Shown here in pieces: positions 1 through 6,144 of a DNA stretch of 13,050 nucleotides. The first letter of the stretch is position 1; each line of letters begins with the position of its first letter. The stretch comes from an uncultured Collinsella sp. Its GTDB lineage: Bacteria; Actinomycetota; Coriobacteriia; Coriobacteriales; Coriobacteriaceae. A program made the translations under genes and the position numbers. Location of the stretch: NCBI GenBank assembly GCA_900757205.1, contig CAAENA010000070.1:1-13050 (forward strand), read 5' to 3'. The notes under the pieces were generated by a model that was given only the letters and a program-made list of their open reading frames with translations, did not search any database and was not told the origin of the DNA.

Positions 1-282
1 CGCCTCTGGCACTTCAACAACATTGTCGCAGCCCCGACCCGCGGTCACGAGCGGGGGCTCCTGTCGTTTCCGTGCCCCTGGATTGGGTCATAGTGTCTGT
101 CGTGGCCGGGGAAGTGGGTCTTCCGTTCTTTTCACTAATCGATTGATTCGCTCCAGGAGGCTCGAGCCCGTGAGGGAGCGAGCGTTTGGGGCGTGGCTGT
201 GGCGTTGTTTGCCGCGAATGTCCGCTTTGGGCGTATCATCGTGGGCATCTCGCAAAACCTCGTTGCAAGGGAGACTCATCCC
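1..282. other. non-coding region upstream of the GH13 gene
   Basis: I see no credible gene here; the open frames crossing it run antisense to, or out of frame with, the GH13 gene. A hairpin can form from AGCCCC (30-35) with GGGGCT (54-59), extended by CGC/GCG (40-42/51-53) after a bulge. It is followed only by a weak T-containing stretch, so it may be the tail of an upstream gene's terminator, but this is unsure. The rest presumably holds the promoter and leader of the alpha-glucosidase gene; I could not place a convincing -35/-10 pair. Confidence 0.4.
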
Positions 283-2016
283 ATGGCTACAGAAAAGTCC
301 TCGTCGCGCCCATGGATGTCCGATGCCGCGATCTATCAGATCTATCCGCGCTCGTTTAAGGATTCGACTGGTTCGGGTCTGGGCGATATCGCGGGCATTA
401 CCCAGCAGATGGACTATCTTGAGCAGCTGGGCATCGAGGCCATCTGGCTGAGCCCGTTTTACCCATCGCCTCTTGTCGATGGCGGCTATGATGTGGCGGA
501 CTACTGCGATGTCGACCCACGTCTCGGCTCGCTTGACGACTTCGATGACATGATCGCTGCGGCTCATGCGCACGGCATCAAGGTCATCGTCGACATCGTG
601 CCCAACCATTCGTCCAACCAGCACCCCTGGTTCAAAGCCGCTCTTGCCGCCGGCCCCGGATCACCCGAGCGCGCCCGTTATATCTTCCGCGATGGTCGCG
701 GCGAGCACGGCGAGCTGCCTCCCACCAATTGGAATGCCAACTTTGGCGGCCCCGCCTGGACGCGCGTCGCGGACGGTCAGTGGTATCTGCACATGTTTAC
801 GCCCGAGCAGCCGGACTTTGACTGGTCGTGTCCCGAGGTTCATGCGTTCTTTTGCGACGTCCTGGCGTTTTGGAGCGATCGAGGCGTCGATGGCTTTCGC
901 ATTGATGTGGCGCACGGTCTCGCCAAGGATCTCGACCGCGATGACCTCGACCGGTGGCATCTCGCCGAGGGCGATGACATGGTTGAGGACGGCACCCATC
1001 CGCTGTGGGACCGCAACGAGGTCCATGAGATCTATCGCGAGTGGCGCCGCGTGTTCGACCGTTATGATCCGCCGCGCAGCGCCGTTGCCGAGGCGTGGGT
1101 TCTGCCCGAGCGCCAGTATCTCTACGCACGCCCCAGCGAGCTTGGCCAGACATTCAACTTTGAGTTCGCCAAGGCCACTTGGACCTATGATGACATGCAC
1201 GCTGCAATCGAGAAGGGCTTGAAGGCGGCTATCGAATCCAATTCTGCCTCGACCTGGGTACTCTCCAACCACGACGTGCCGCGCGTGGCGACACGCTATG
1301 CCCTGCCGCAAATCAAGGCGACGCGCTACCATCAGATTGCGCTCGACTGGCTCTTACGCGACGGGTCGTCTTATGACGAGGGCCGTGAACTCGGTGAGCG
1401 CCGCGCGCGGGCGGCCCTTTTGCTTGAGCTGGCGCTTCCGGGCTCGGCATACGTGTATCAGGGTGAGGAGCTCGGCCTTTTTGAGGTGGCCGATATCCCG
1501 TGGGCCGCACTCGAAGATCCTACTGCGACCAATACGCACGGACCGAAGCGCGAGAAGGGGCGCGACGGCTGCCGTGTGCCCCTGCCGTGGGTGGCAGCGG
1601 ACGATCCCGTGCAGGGCGGATCGTTTGGGTTTTCACCGGCGGACGCCGATGCGGCGCCCCATCTGCCGCAGCCTGCATGGTTTTCCGATTACGCTGCCGA
1701 TAGGGAAGAAGCGGACCCGACATCGATGCTTGCGCTCTATCGTGACGCCCTCTGGCTGCGGCGCAAGCTGCGCGGGCGCGCCAACGATCTTAAGTGGCTC
1801 GATCTTGACGGGCGCACCGGCCTTGCGGATGGTGCCGAGGGCGCTGAGGGCGGCGTCATCGCCTATCGCCGTGACAACGGCTGGGCGTGTGTGACGAACT
1901 TCGGTGCAGCACCCGTGGAGCTGCCGGCGGGCAGGGTCCTGCTCACCTCATCACCGCTTGCAGACGGCAAGCTCGCGCAGGACAGTTCTGCCTGGATCAT
2001 GCTCGCTGAGTTGTAG
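283..2016 (+). CDS. GH13 alpha-glucosidase (oligo-1,6-/alpha-1,4-glucosidase type)
   Basis: 577-aa cytoplasmic glycoside hydrolase of family 13, expected to release glucose from short alpha-glucosides such as maltose, isomaltose or malto-oligosaccharides. All four classic GH13 regions are visible: region I D104-IVPN-H109, region II G204-FRID-VAH with nucleophile Asp208, region III with acid/base Glu270 in VAEAWV, and region IV N329-H330-D331. The opening QIYPRSF and the spacing resemble the actinobacterial alpha-glucosidase subfamily. The ATG at 283 is chosen because AAGGGAG (267-273) sits 9 bases before it and the protein then starts just ahead of the first barrel strand; the frame stays open upstream to 193 but has no ribosome site. 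There is no signal peptide. The C-terminal ~80 residues form the usual beta-domain. It stands alone with no sugar transporter beside it. Trehalose or sucrose specificity cannot be excluded from sequence alone. Confidence 0.9.
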   Translation: MATEKSSSRPWMSDAAIYQIYPRSFKDSTGSGLGDIAGITQQMDYLEQLGIEAIWLSPFYPSPLVDGGYDVADYCDVDPRLGSLDDFDDMIAAAHAHGIKVIVDIVPNHSSNQHPWFKAALAAGPGSPERARYIFRDGRGEHGELPPTNWNANFGGPAWTRVADGQWYLHMFTPEQPDFDWSCPEVHAFFCDVLAFWSDRGVDGFRIDVAHGLAKDLDRDDLDRWHLAEGDDMVEDGTHPLWDRNEVHEIYREWRRVFDRYDPPRSAVAEAWVLPERQYLYARPSELGQTFNFEFAKATWTYDDMHAAIEKGLKAAIESNSASTWVLSNHDVPRVATRYALPQIKATRYHQIALDWLLRDGSSYDEGRELGERRARAALLLELALPGSAYVYQGEELGLFEVADIPWAALEDPTATNTHGPKREKGRDGCRVPLPWVAADDPVQGGSFGFSPADADAAPHLPQPAWFSDYAADREEADPTSMLALYRDALWLRRKLRGRANDLKWLDLDGRTGLADGAEGAEGGVIAYRRDNGWACVTNFGAAPVELPAGRVLLTSSPLADGKLAQDSSAWIMLAEL

Positions 2017-2116
2017 GGGCCTCTTGCGGCGAGTTTGCGTTTGCCTGCGCTTTCCGTGGTGGCTGATGTCTTCGCGAGGTTCGCGAGGGTGTCGCAAAAC
2101 TTTTCAAAAAAAGTTC

Positions 2117-2145
2117 TTGCATTTGGGTGGATTATCCCGTATATT
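2117..2145 (+). promoter_or_regulatory. sigma70-type promoter for the tRNA pair
   Basis: TTGCAT (2117-2122) and TATATT (2140-2145) are separated by exactly 17 bp, and the predicted start near 2152 lies just before the first tRNA. An A/T-rich stretch containing the inverted repeat AACTTTT/AAAAGTT (2098-2114) sits immediately upstream and could act as an UP element. Confidence 0.75.
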
Positions 2146-2157
2146 AAATCCTCGCAG

Positions 2158-2233
2158 GCGGACATGGCTCAGTTGGTAGAGCACAACCTTGCCAAGGTTG
2201 GGGTCGCGGGTTCGAGCCCCGTTGTCCGCTCCA
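2158..2233 (+). tRNA. tRNA-Gly (anticodon GCC)
   Basis: 76-nt cloverleaf. The acceptor stem GCGGACA (2158-2164) pairs with TGTCCGC (2223-2229). The anticodon stem-loop CCTT-GCC-AAGG gives anticodon GCC, reading glycine codons GGC/GGU. The T-arm GCGGGTTCGAGCCCCGT is normal. The terminal CCA is encoded (2231-2233). Only three bases separate it from the following tRNA, so the two are surely processed from one transcript. Confidence 0.97.
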
Positions 2234-2236
2234 TTT

Positions 2237-2311
2237 GGGCGTTTAGCTCAGGGGGAGAGCGCTTCCCTGACACGGAAGAGGTCAGAAGTTCAAATCTTCT
2301 AACGCCCACCA
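2237..2311 (+). tRNA. tRNA-Val (anticodon GAC)
   Basis: 75-nt cloverleaf. The acceptor GGGCGTT (2237-2243) pairs with AACGCCC (2301-2307). The anticodon arm CTTCC-CTGACAC-GGAAG gives anticodon GAC, reading valine codons GUC/GUU. The T-arm is AGAAG-TTCAAAT-CTTCT. CCA is encoded (2309-2311). It is the second gene of the tRNA pair and is followed directly by a terminator. Confidence 0.97.
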
Positions 2312-2320
2312 AATGTTCGC

Positions 2321-2357
2321 AGCTCAGAGGCTTAGCCTCTGAGCTGTTTTGTTTTGG
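2321..2357 (+). terminator. rho-independent terminator of the tRNA operon
   Basis: A perfect 11-bp stem, AGCTCAGAGGC (2321-2331) with GCCTCTGAGCT (2335-2345), has a 3-nt loop TTA and is followed by GTTTTGTTTTGG. It isolates the tRNA transcript from the PPTase gene downstream. Confidence 0.93.
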
Positions 2358-2454
2358 TCGCCAAATCGTCGGCAAAAGGTACCTCGCTTCATGAAAGAGC
2401 GGTTCTGAACGTCAGTTTAGCCTTGTCATCTCAATCGAGTGGGGGTTGACCATT

Positions 2455-3084
2455 TTGAACATAACCGTGCATCTCGTTGACGTTTCTGCGATCGATCCCG
2501 GCGAGACCGTTGATATGGCATCAATCGCGGGACGTTATGCCTCGCGTGCCTCCAATGGAGATCTCCCCATTGCGTCTCGGAGGGAAGCTGCGGGCGTGGG
2601 TCTGCTGCTTCGCGACGCCCTGGGTGTCTTCGACGACACCCAGCTTGCGCGCTCTGCTTTCGGCAAGATCGAGCTTGCGGATGGGGAGGCCCCCTCTATT
2701 TCCATTTCACATGGCGGAAGCGTGGCCGTCCTCGCTGTTTCCGATGTTGCTCGGTCGGTCGGAGGACCTATTGGCGTGGATATCGAGGCGGTCGATGAGA
2801 TTGTACCTATTGCGGTTGAGCGTATGGCGAGCTCAAGGGAACGGGCGTGGATTGACGCTGCGGCAGATTCGCAGGAACGCGCCTTTCGGCTGTGTCGGGT
2901 TTGGACGCGTATCGAAGCCGTCCTGAAGGCGGAGGGGTCCGGCTTTTCAATCGATCCCCGCAAAGACGGGTTGCCGAGCGGATGGTTTACTTCCTCGGTG
3001 GTGTTTGGCCAGTGTGTCATCTCTTGTGCAGCGCGTTCTATGCCCCATATCGCCATTGAGGAGCATGCCTTTCGGGTAGCATAG
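2455..3084 (+). CDS. Sfp-type 4'-phosphopantetheinyl transferase
   Basis: About 209 aa. The family moves 4'-phosphopantetheine from CoA to the conserved serine of carrier proteins. Family marks: SISISHGG (81-88), the Mg-binding motif G107-VDIE (Asp109, Glu111) and W150-TRIEAVLK-AEGSGF, matching the usual W-x-x-K-E-A-x-x-K with Glu154 and Lys158 kept. The residue before that Glu, normally Lys, is Ile153, a notable change in a core motif. The start is uncertain: TTG at 2455 fits best because GGGGG (2441-2445) is 9 bases upstream, whereas TTG at 2446 abuts that site; GTG at 2467 is also possible. It lies 29 bp before a TetR gene and is likely co-transcribed with it. Its best candidate substrate in the window is the ACP at 5906-6139, an inference from proximity; it could also serve other carrier proteins. 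Confidence 0.85.
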   Translation: MNITVHLVDVSAIDPGETVDMASIAGRYASRASNGDLPIASRREAAGVGLLLRDALGVFDDTQLARSAFGKIELADGEAPSISISHGGSVAVLAVSDVARSVGGPIGVDIEAVDEIVPIAVERMASSRERAWIDAAADSQERAFRLCRVWTRIEAVLKAEGSGFSIDPRKDGLPSGWFTSSVVFGQCVISCAARSMPHIAIEEHAFRVA

Positions 3085-3113
3085 TAGCCAATCGCCAACA
3101 GGGGAGGCCTTCT

Positions 3114-3731
3114 ATGTCACTGAACGCTAAAAACGATATTGCTTCGCGGATCGAAGGCGCCGTCTTTGAACTTATGGCGACAACGCCTGTGCAATCGATT
3201 AAGGTCACCGACGTACTCCGTCTTGCCCATACATCAAAATCAACCTTCTATCGTTGCTACCGCTCTGTCGATGATGTGGTCAAGCGCTTTGAAGATGAGC
3301 TGCTCCAGAACATGCAAGACATTAACGACGTTGCCCTTGAGGCTCGTTTTGGTGATGCGCAGCTTGATCCCACGCCCACGATGATCAAGCGCATGGAAAT
3401 CCTCAAGGCCAATCGCTCGAAAGTCCTGGCGCTTAACAGCGATAACGGTGATCCCGTGTTTGCACACAAGGCAACGATCTTCATGCATGACTATTTTCGC
3501 GATCGTTTGCGGTCGACGTTTTCGGATGAGACGGACCTCGATCTGTATCTTGCTTTTGCGCTTGCGGGCCACCATAACCTCATCCAGTATTGGCTCGAAG
3601 TCCGGCCTGACCTTGAGGCACGAACCGTTGCCGCCGCGCTCAATCGCATGTTCTACGCACCGCTCTTTGTCGACGATACCTCGCGCCATTGGCACCCACG
3701 TATCCCCGATTTTGAAAAGCCACTCGGGTGA
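3114..3731 (+). CDS. TetR/AcrR-family transcriptional regulator
   Basis: 205 aa, typical of the family. The N-terminal helix-turn-helix covers about residues 29-52, with the recognition segment TSKSTFYRCYRSVDDVV. The C-terminal helical domain (about 65-190) would bind an effector, perhaps an acyl-CoA, acyl-ACP or an organic acid; no ligand can be read from the sequence. The ATG at 3114 follows a strong GGGGAGG (3101-3107) with 7-nt spacing. It is the second gene of a PPTase-regulator unit and ends in its own terminator, which overlaps the stop codon. The next operon begins about 340 bp downstream, behind several dyad sites, making it the obvious local candidate regulator of the thiolase cluster. 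Confidence 0.88.
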   Translation: MSLNAKNDIASRIEGAVFELMATTPVQSIKVTDVLRLAHTSKSTFYRCYRSVDDVVKRFEDELLQNMQDINDVALEARFGDAQLDPTPTMIKRMEILKANRSKVLALNSDNGDPVFAHKATIFMHDYFRDRLRSTFSDETDLDLYLAFALAGHHNLIQYWLEVRPDLEARTVAAALNRMFYAPLFVDDTSRHWHPRIPDFEKPLG

Positions 3732-3744
3732 GCGGCTGTTTTTT
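3718..3744 (+). terminator. terminator overlapping the end of the TetR gene
   Basis: AGCC-a-CTC (3718-3725) pairs with GAG-c-GGCT (3730-3737) around a GGGT loop, with one mismatch, followed by GTTTTTT (3738-3744). The TGA stop (3729-3731) lies within the hairpin. It separates the PPTase-TetR unit from the metabolic operon. Confidence 0.7.
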
Positions 3745-3828
3745 AGGGATGAACGGTTGCGCATGCAGCGAACTCAAAGTGCTCCAACCCTATGAATCGG
3801 TTTTAAGCACGGTCATTTATCTGCTATT

Positions 3829-3855
3829 TGGAACGAAATTAAGCTATGCGTACCA
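3829..3855. promoter_or_regulatory. dyad operator site 1, TGGAAC-N15-GTACCA
   Basis: Inverted half-sites TGGAAC (3829-3834) and GTACCA (3850-3855) sit in a wider repeat, ATTTGGAACG (3826-3835) against CGTACCAAAT (3849-3858), with 9 of 10 positions complementary. The dyad recurs 32 bp downstream with the same half-site pattern and spacing. The binding protein is unknown; the upstream TetR is one candidate. Confidence 0.55.
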
Positions 3856-3860
3856 AATGA

Positions 3861-3887
3861 TGGGACATATAACGGCTTTTTGTCCCA
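3861..3887. promoter_or_regulatory. dyad operator site 2, TGGGAC-N15-GTCCCA
   Basis: TGGGACA (3861-3867) and TGTCCCA (3881-3887) form a perfect 7-bp inverted repeat. Half-site identity and the N15 spacing match site 1, and the centres are 32 bp apart, about three helical turns. A weak -10-like CATAAACT (3907-3914) follows without a good -35, which would suit activation from these sites; that is inference. Confidence 0.55.
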
Positions 3888-3930
3888 CAACACCAAATAA
3901 ACCCCTCATAAACTAAAGCTACGTTCAAAA

Positions 3931-3948
3931 GAACCACTGCAGTAGTTC
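3931..3948. promoter_or_regulatory. 18-bp near-palindrome, possible TetR operator
   Basis: GAAC-c-ACTGCAGT-a-GTTC is self-complementary except for one pair (16 of 18 positions). Size and symmetry fit TetR-family operators. It lies downstream of the tandem dyads and just after a possible -10 element, where a bound repressor would block transcription. Assignment to the neighbouring TetR is inference. Confidence 0.45.
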
Positions 3949-3958
3949 AACGTGTGAC

Positions 3959-4012
3959 GGCACAGAAAAGCCGCGAGCGCTCTCTCACCTTCGCTCGCGG
4001 CCGGACTGCGCC
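3959..4012. other. long hairpin in the leader of the thiolase operon
   Basis: A perfect 10-bp stem, GCCGCGAGCG (3970-3979) with CGCTCGCGGC (3992-4001), is extended outwards by GGCaCAG (3959-3965) with CTGcGCC (4006-4012) after an internal loop. On the + strand no T-run follows, so it is not a standard terminator for this direction. On the - strand the stem is followed by TTTTCTGTG, so it could end antisense transcription towards the TetR gene. The rest of 3745-4074 holds the dyad sites described separately and no gene. Confidence 0.6.
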
Positions 4013-4074
4013 ATCACTCCGTACACCCTCACATGATTAGGATGTGATATTCAGTGGTTACGCTCGGAAAGAAC

Positions 4075-5340
4075 ATGCGCAGCGTCTCGATTGTAGGCGT
4101 AGGCTGCACCCCGTTCAAGGATTTTGAGGAGCATCCCGAGACCCAGGGCATTGGCGAGGGCGAGGCGTTTGGCTATGCTGCCCTCGAGGCAATTGCCGAT
4201 GCCGGTCTTGAGCCCCGCGATATCGACTTTTTCTACCACGGCAGCGCCAATCCGTATCTTGTTGGCGATTGCATTACCCCCAACATGCAGGTTGCCGATT
4301 GGTTTGGCGTTCGCGCCAAGGGTTCCGTCCATCATTCCGAGGCTTGCTGCACGGGCTACGTCGCCCTTGAGCAGGCCGTGATGGCAGTCGCCTCCGGTGC
4401 CTACGATGTCGTCCTTACGGGTGCCTGCGATTTGGCTTCGACCCTTCCCGTTGAGCACATGCCCTCGCATATTCGCCAGGACTTTACGCTTGACGTCATG
4501 ATTCCCTCGCTCGATAAGATCTATGACCGCGCGTATGGTCGCCCGCTCGATGGTGCCTTTGGCGTGTCGTTCGACAACTGGATCAACGAGTATTCGATGC
4601 AGTACGACCTTACTGCCGATCAGATCGATGACGCCCTGAACGGCCTTACCAAGAGCCTTCGCCGCGGTGCCGTCCTGAATCCCCTTGCCTGGTACGAGAC
4701 CACGGTCGAGGAGGATGCGAAGGCGGCTGGGTTCGATACCGCCGACGAGTATCTCAAGAGCATGTACAACCCGCGCGTTACGCAGTACCTGCGCGTTACC
4801 GGCTTTGAGAAGAAATGCGACGGTGCCGCCGCTGTTGTCGTGATGCCCACGGAGAAGGCCAAGGCCATGGGTGTCCCGTATGCACCTATCGAGGTTCTGG
4901 GCACGGGCGCCTCTGCCGTCGAAGCCGGCCTGCTTCACAACGAGCACTGGGCTACCGAGCTTGCTGCCAAGCAGGTCTACGACCTTACCGGCGTGAGCCC
5001 CGATGAGATCGACCTGTTTATGTGCAATGACTTCTTCCTGGCTTCCGAGATCGTCTCGGCCGAGGAGTGCGGCTATATTCCGCGCGGCGAGGCTTGGAAG
5101 TATGCGATCGATGGCCGCACCGCTTTTGACGGCGATAAGCCCATCAACCCGCACGGTGGCCGTTGCAACTTCGGCCACGCTCATGGCGCATCCGGTATCG
5201 CCGATATCGTCGAGGCCGTCAAGCAGATGCGCGGCGTCGCCGGTGCAACCCAGATGAAGAAGATTCCTGAGACGGCCTTCCTGCGCGGTTTTGGCGGTTC
5301 TCAGAATGTGCGCTGCCAGATTCTTCGTACCGTCGCCTAA
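4075..5340 (+). CDS. SCP-x/PhlC-like thiolase-fold acyltransferase (DUF35 partner)
   Basis: 421 aa, thiolase superfamily, SCP-x/lipid-transfer branch. It opens with IVGVGCTPF (6-14), typical of this branch. The nucleophile is Cys91 in EACCTG (89-94), matching the NCATG of SCP-x. The glycine/histidine loop NPHGG (358-362) to FGHAHGASG carries His368. The SCP-x HDCF motif reads N318-DFF, closer to the NEAF of classical thiolases. The C-terminal CxGG cysteine is absent: the region reads LRGFGG. Such enzymes make or break C-C bonds at acyl thioesters, or transfer acyl groups, in complex with an OB-fold DUF35 protein; the partner gene starts 38 bp downstream. Archaeal HMG-CoA pathway thiolases, PhlC of phloroglucinol biosynthesis and the steroid retro-aldolase Ltp2 are known relatives in such pairs. 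I chose the ATG at 4075 (GGAAAG at 4066-4071, and a family-typical N-terminus); GTG at 4054 would add seven residues. Confidence 0.85.
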   Translation: MRSVSIVGVGCTPFKDFEEHPETQGIGEGEAFGYAALEAIADAGLEPRDIDFFYHGSANPYLVGDCITPNMQVADWFGVRAKGSVHHSEACCTGYVALEQAVMAVASGAYDVVLTGACDLASTLPVEHMPSHIRQDFTLDVMIPSLDKIYDRAYGRPLDGAFGVSFDNWINEYSMQYDLTADQIDDALNGLTKSLRRGAVLNPLAWYETTVEEDAKAAGFDTADEYLKSMYNPRVTQYLRVTGFEKKCDGAAAVVVMPTEKAKAMGVPYAPIEVLGTGASAVEAGLLHNEHWATELAAKQVYDLTGVSPDEIDLFMCNDFFLASEIVSAEECGYIPRGEAWKYAIDGRTAFDGDKPINPHGGRCNFGHAHGASGIADIVEAVKQMRGVAGATQMKKIPETAFLRGFGGSQNVRCQILRTVA

Positions 5341-5378
5341 GCGACCGCGGTTTTCGATTTCCCATAAGGAGTATTCTC

Positions 5379-5801
5379 ATGCAACTCAAAGATATGGAGC
5401 CCGTGGTCAAGAAGTTCTACACGGGTCTTGAAGAGGGCATCTATTGGGCACGTCAGTGCCCCGAGTGCGGAGCCGTCGAGTTTCCGCCTCACCTTGCCTG
5501 CAATGCCTGCGGCTACCACAAGACCGATTGGGTCCAGGTTTCCGGTCACGGCCATCTGATCGATTTTACCCTGCCTGGTCCGCAGAACGACAAGCCCTAC
5601 CTCAAGGAGTATGGCAAGTACGCCTACGGCGCCGTCGATATTGACGAGGGTTCTCAGTACACCTACGTCATCTACGGCATTACCAAGAAGAAGGCCCCCG
5701 AGATCCGCGCCAAGCTCATGGCGGGCGAGACCGTTGGTGTCCATGCCAAGGTCATCGATCGACCGGGTTACAAAGAGCTCACGTTTGAGCTTGACGACTA
5801 G
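5379..5801 (+). CDS. Zn-ribbon OB-fold protein (DUF35), thiolase partner
   Basis: 140 aa with the full DUF35 layout: a short N-terminal helix, a rubredoxin-like zinc ribbon with Cys27-x2-Cys30 and Cys41-x2-Cys44, then an OB-fold from about residue 50 to 138. In known thiolase complexes this protein bridges subunits and helps hold the CoA or ACP arm; PhlB, the archaeal HMGCS-thiolase bridge and ChsH2-DUF35 are examples. A ribosome site AAGGAG (5366-5371) lies 7 bases before the ATG. It lies 38 bp after the thiolase with no hairpin between, consistent with stoichiometric co-expression. A strong terminator-like hairpin follows it. Confidence 0.88.
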   Translation: MQLKDMEPVVKKFYTGLEEGIYWARQCPECGAVEFPPHLACNACGYHKTDWVQVSGHGHLIDFTLPGPQNDKPYLKEYGKYAYGAVDIDEGSQYTYVIYGITKKKAPEIRAKLMAGETVGVHAKVIDRPGYKELTFELDD

Positions 5802-5836
5802 GTTTTCACCCTTTTAACAATTCGATTCCTCTCTTA

Positions 5837-5887
5837 GGCCACGGCGGGACCCGTGTCTCCAGCCCGCCGTGGCCGCCCCTCTTTTTA
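5837..5887 (+). terminator. terminator-like hairpin between DUF35 and ACP genes
   Basis: A perfect 12-bp GC-rich stem, GGCCACGGCGGG (5837-5848) with CCCGCCGTGGCC (5863-5874), is followed by CCCCTCTTTTTATC. Only 31 nt lie between the stem and the ACP start, filled by the ribosome site GAAAGG (5893-5898), so there is no room for a new promoter. It is probably a leaky terminator or mRNA-stabilising hairpin that sets the ratio of upstream to downstream genes. Confidence 0.8.
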
Positions 5888-5905
5888 TCTTAGAAAGGCA
5901 CCATC

Positions 5906-6139
5906 ATGAACGAAGAACTCACTCAGCAGATCTGCGATTTTGCCAAGTCCGCTTACAACTACGATGGCGATGTGACCCCCGAGACGACGTTTGAGACCCT
6001 GGGCAAGGGCTCGATGAAGATGATCGCCCTGACCTCCATGATCGAGAACGAGCTCGATGCCGAGGTCCCCGTTCGCGAGGTCATGGTCATGAAGACCATC
6101 GGCGAGCTTATCGAGCGCACTGCCGAAGAGATGGAGTAG
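5906..6139 (+). CDS. acyl carrier protein, atypical phosphopantetheine site
   Basis: 77 aa, acidic, predicted four-helix bundle, normal ACP size. The prosthetic-group site reads L32-GKGSMKM with Ser36 in the position of the DSL serine, so the usual Asp is Gly35 and the Leu is Met37. The following segment IALTSMIENELDAEVP matches ACP helix II and the start of loop II. It would carry an acyl intermediate on a 4'-phosphopantetheine arm in the cytoplasm. It is unlikely to be the housekeeping fatty-acid ACP, given the altered motif and its position between a thiolase pair and a phosphotransacylase. The next gene starts 5 bp after its stop, so translation is probably coupled. GAAAGG (5893-5898) precedes the ATG by 7 bases. 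Confidence 0.85.
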   Translation: MNEELTQQICDFAKSAYNYDGDVTPETTFETLGKGSMKMIALTSMIENELDAEVPVREVMVMKTIGELIERTAEEME

Positions 6140-6144
6140 CTGCC

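Noticed and set aside
2353..2365. TTTGG-TCG-CCAAA small palindrome upstream of the PPTase gene
   Set aside because: Only 5-bp arms, immediately next to the tRNA terminator T-run; too short to call an operator without conservation data.
2035..2394. 119-codon open frame on the + strand
   Set aside because: It runs straight through both tRNA genes and their terminator.
3728..3916. 62-codon open frame after the TetR gene
   Set aside because: It starts within the terminator and covers both dyad operator sites; no ribosome site and no family resemblance.
4051..5184. 377-codon open frame on the - strand
   Set aside because: Antisense to the thiolase gene, no ribosome site and no domain resemblance.
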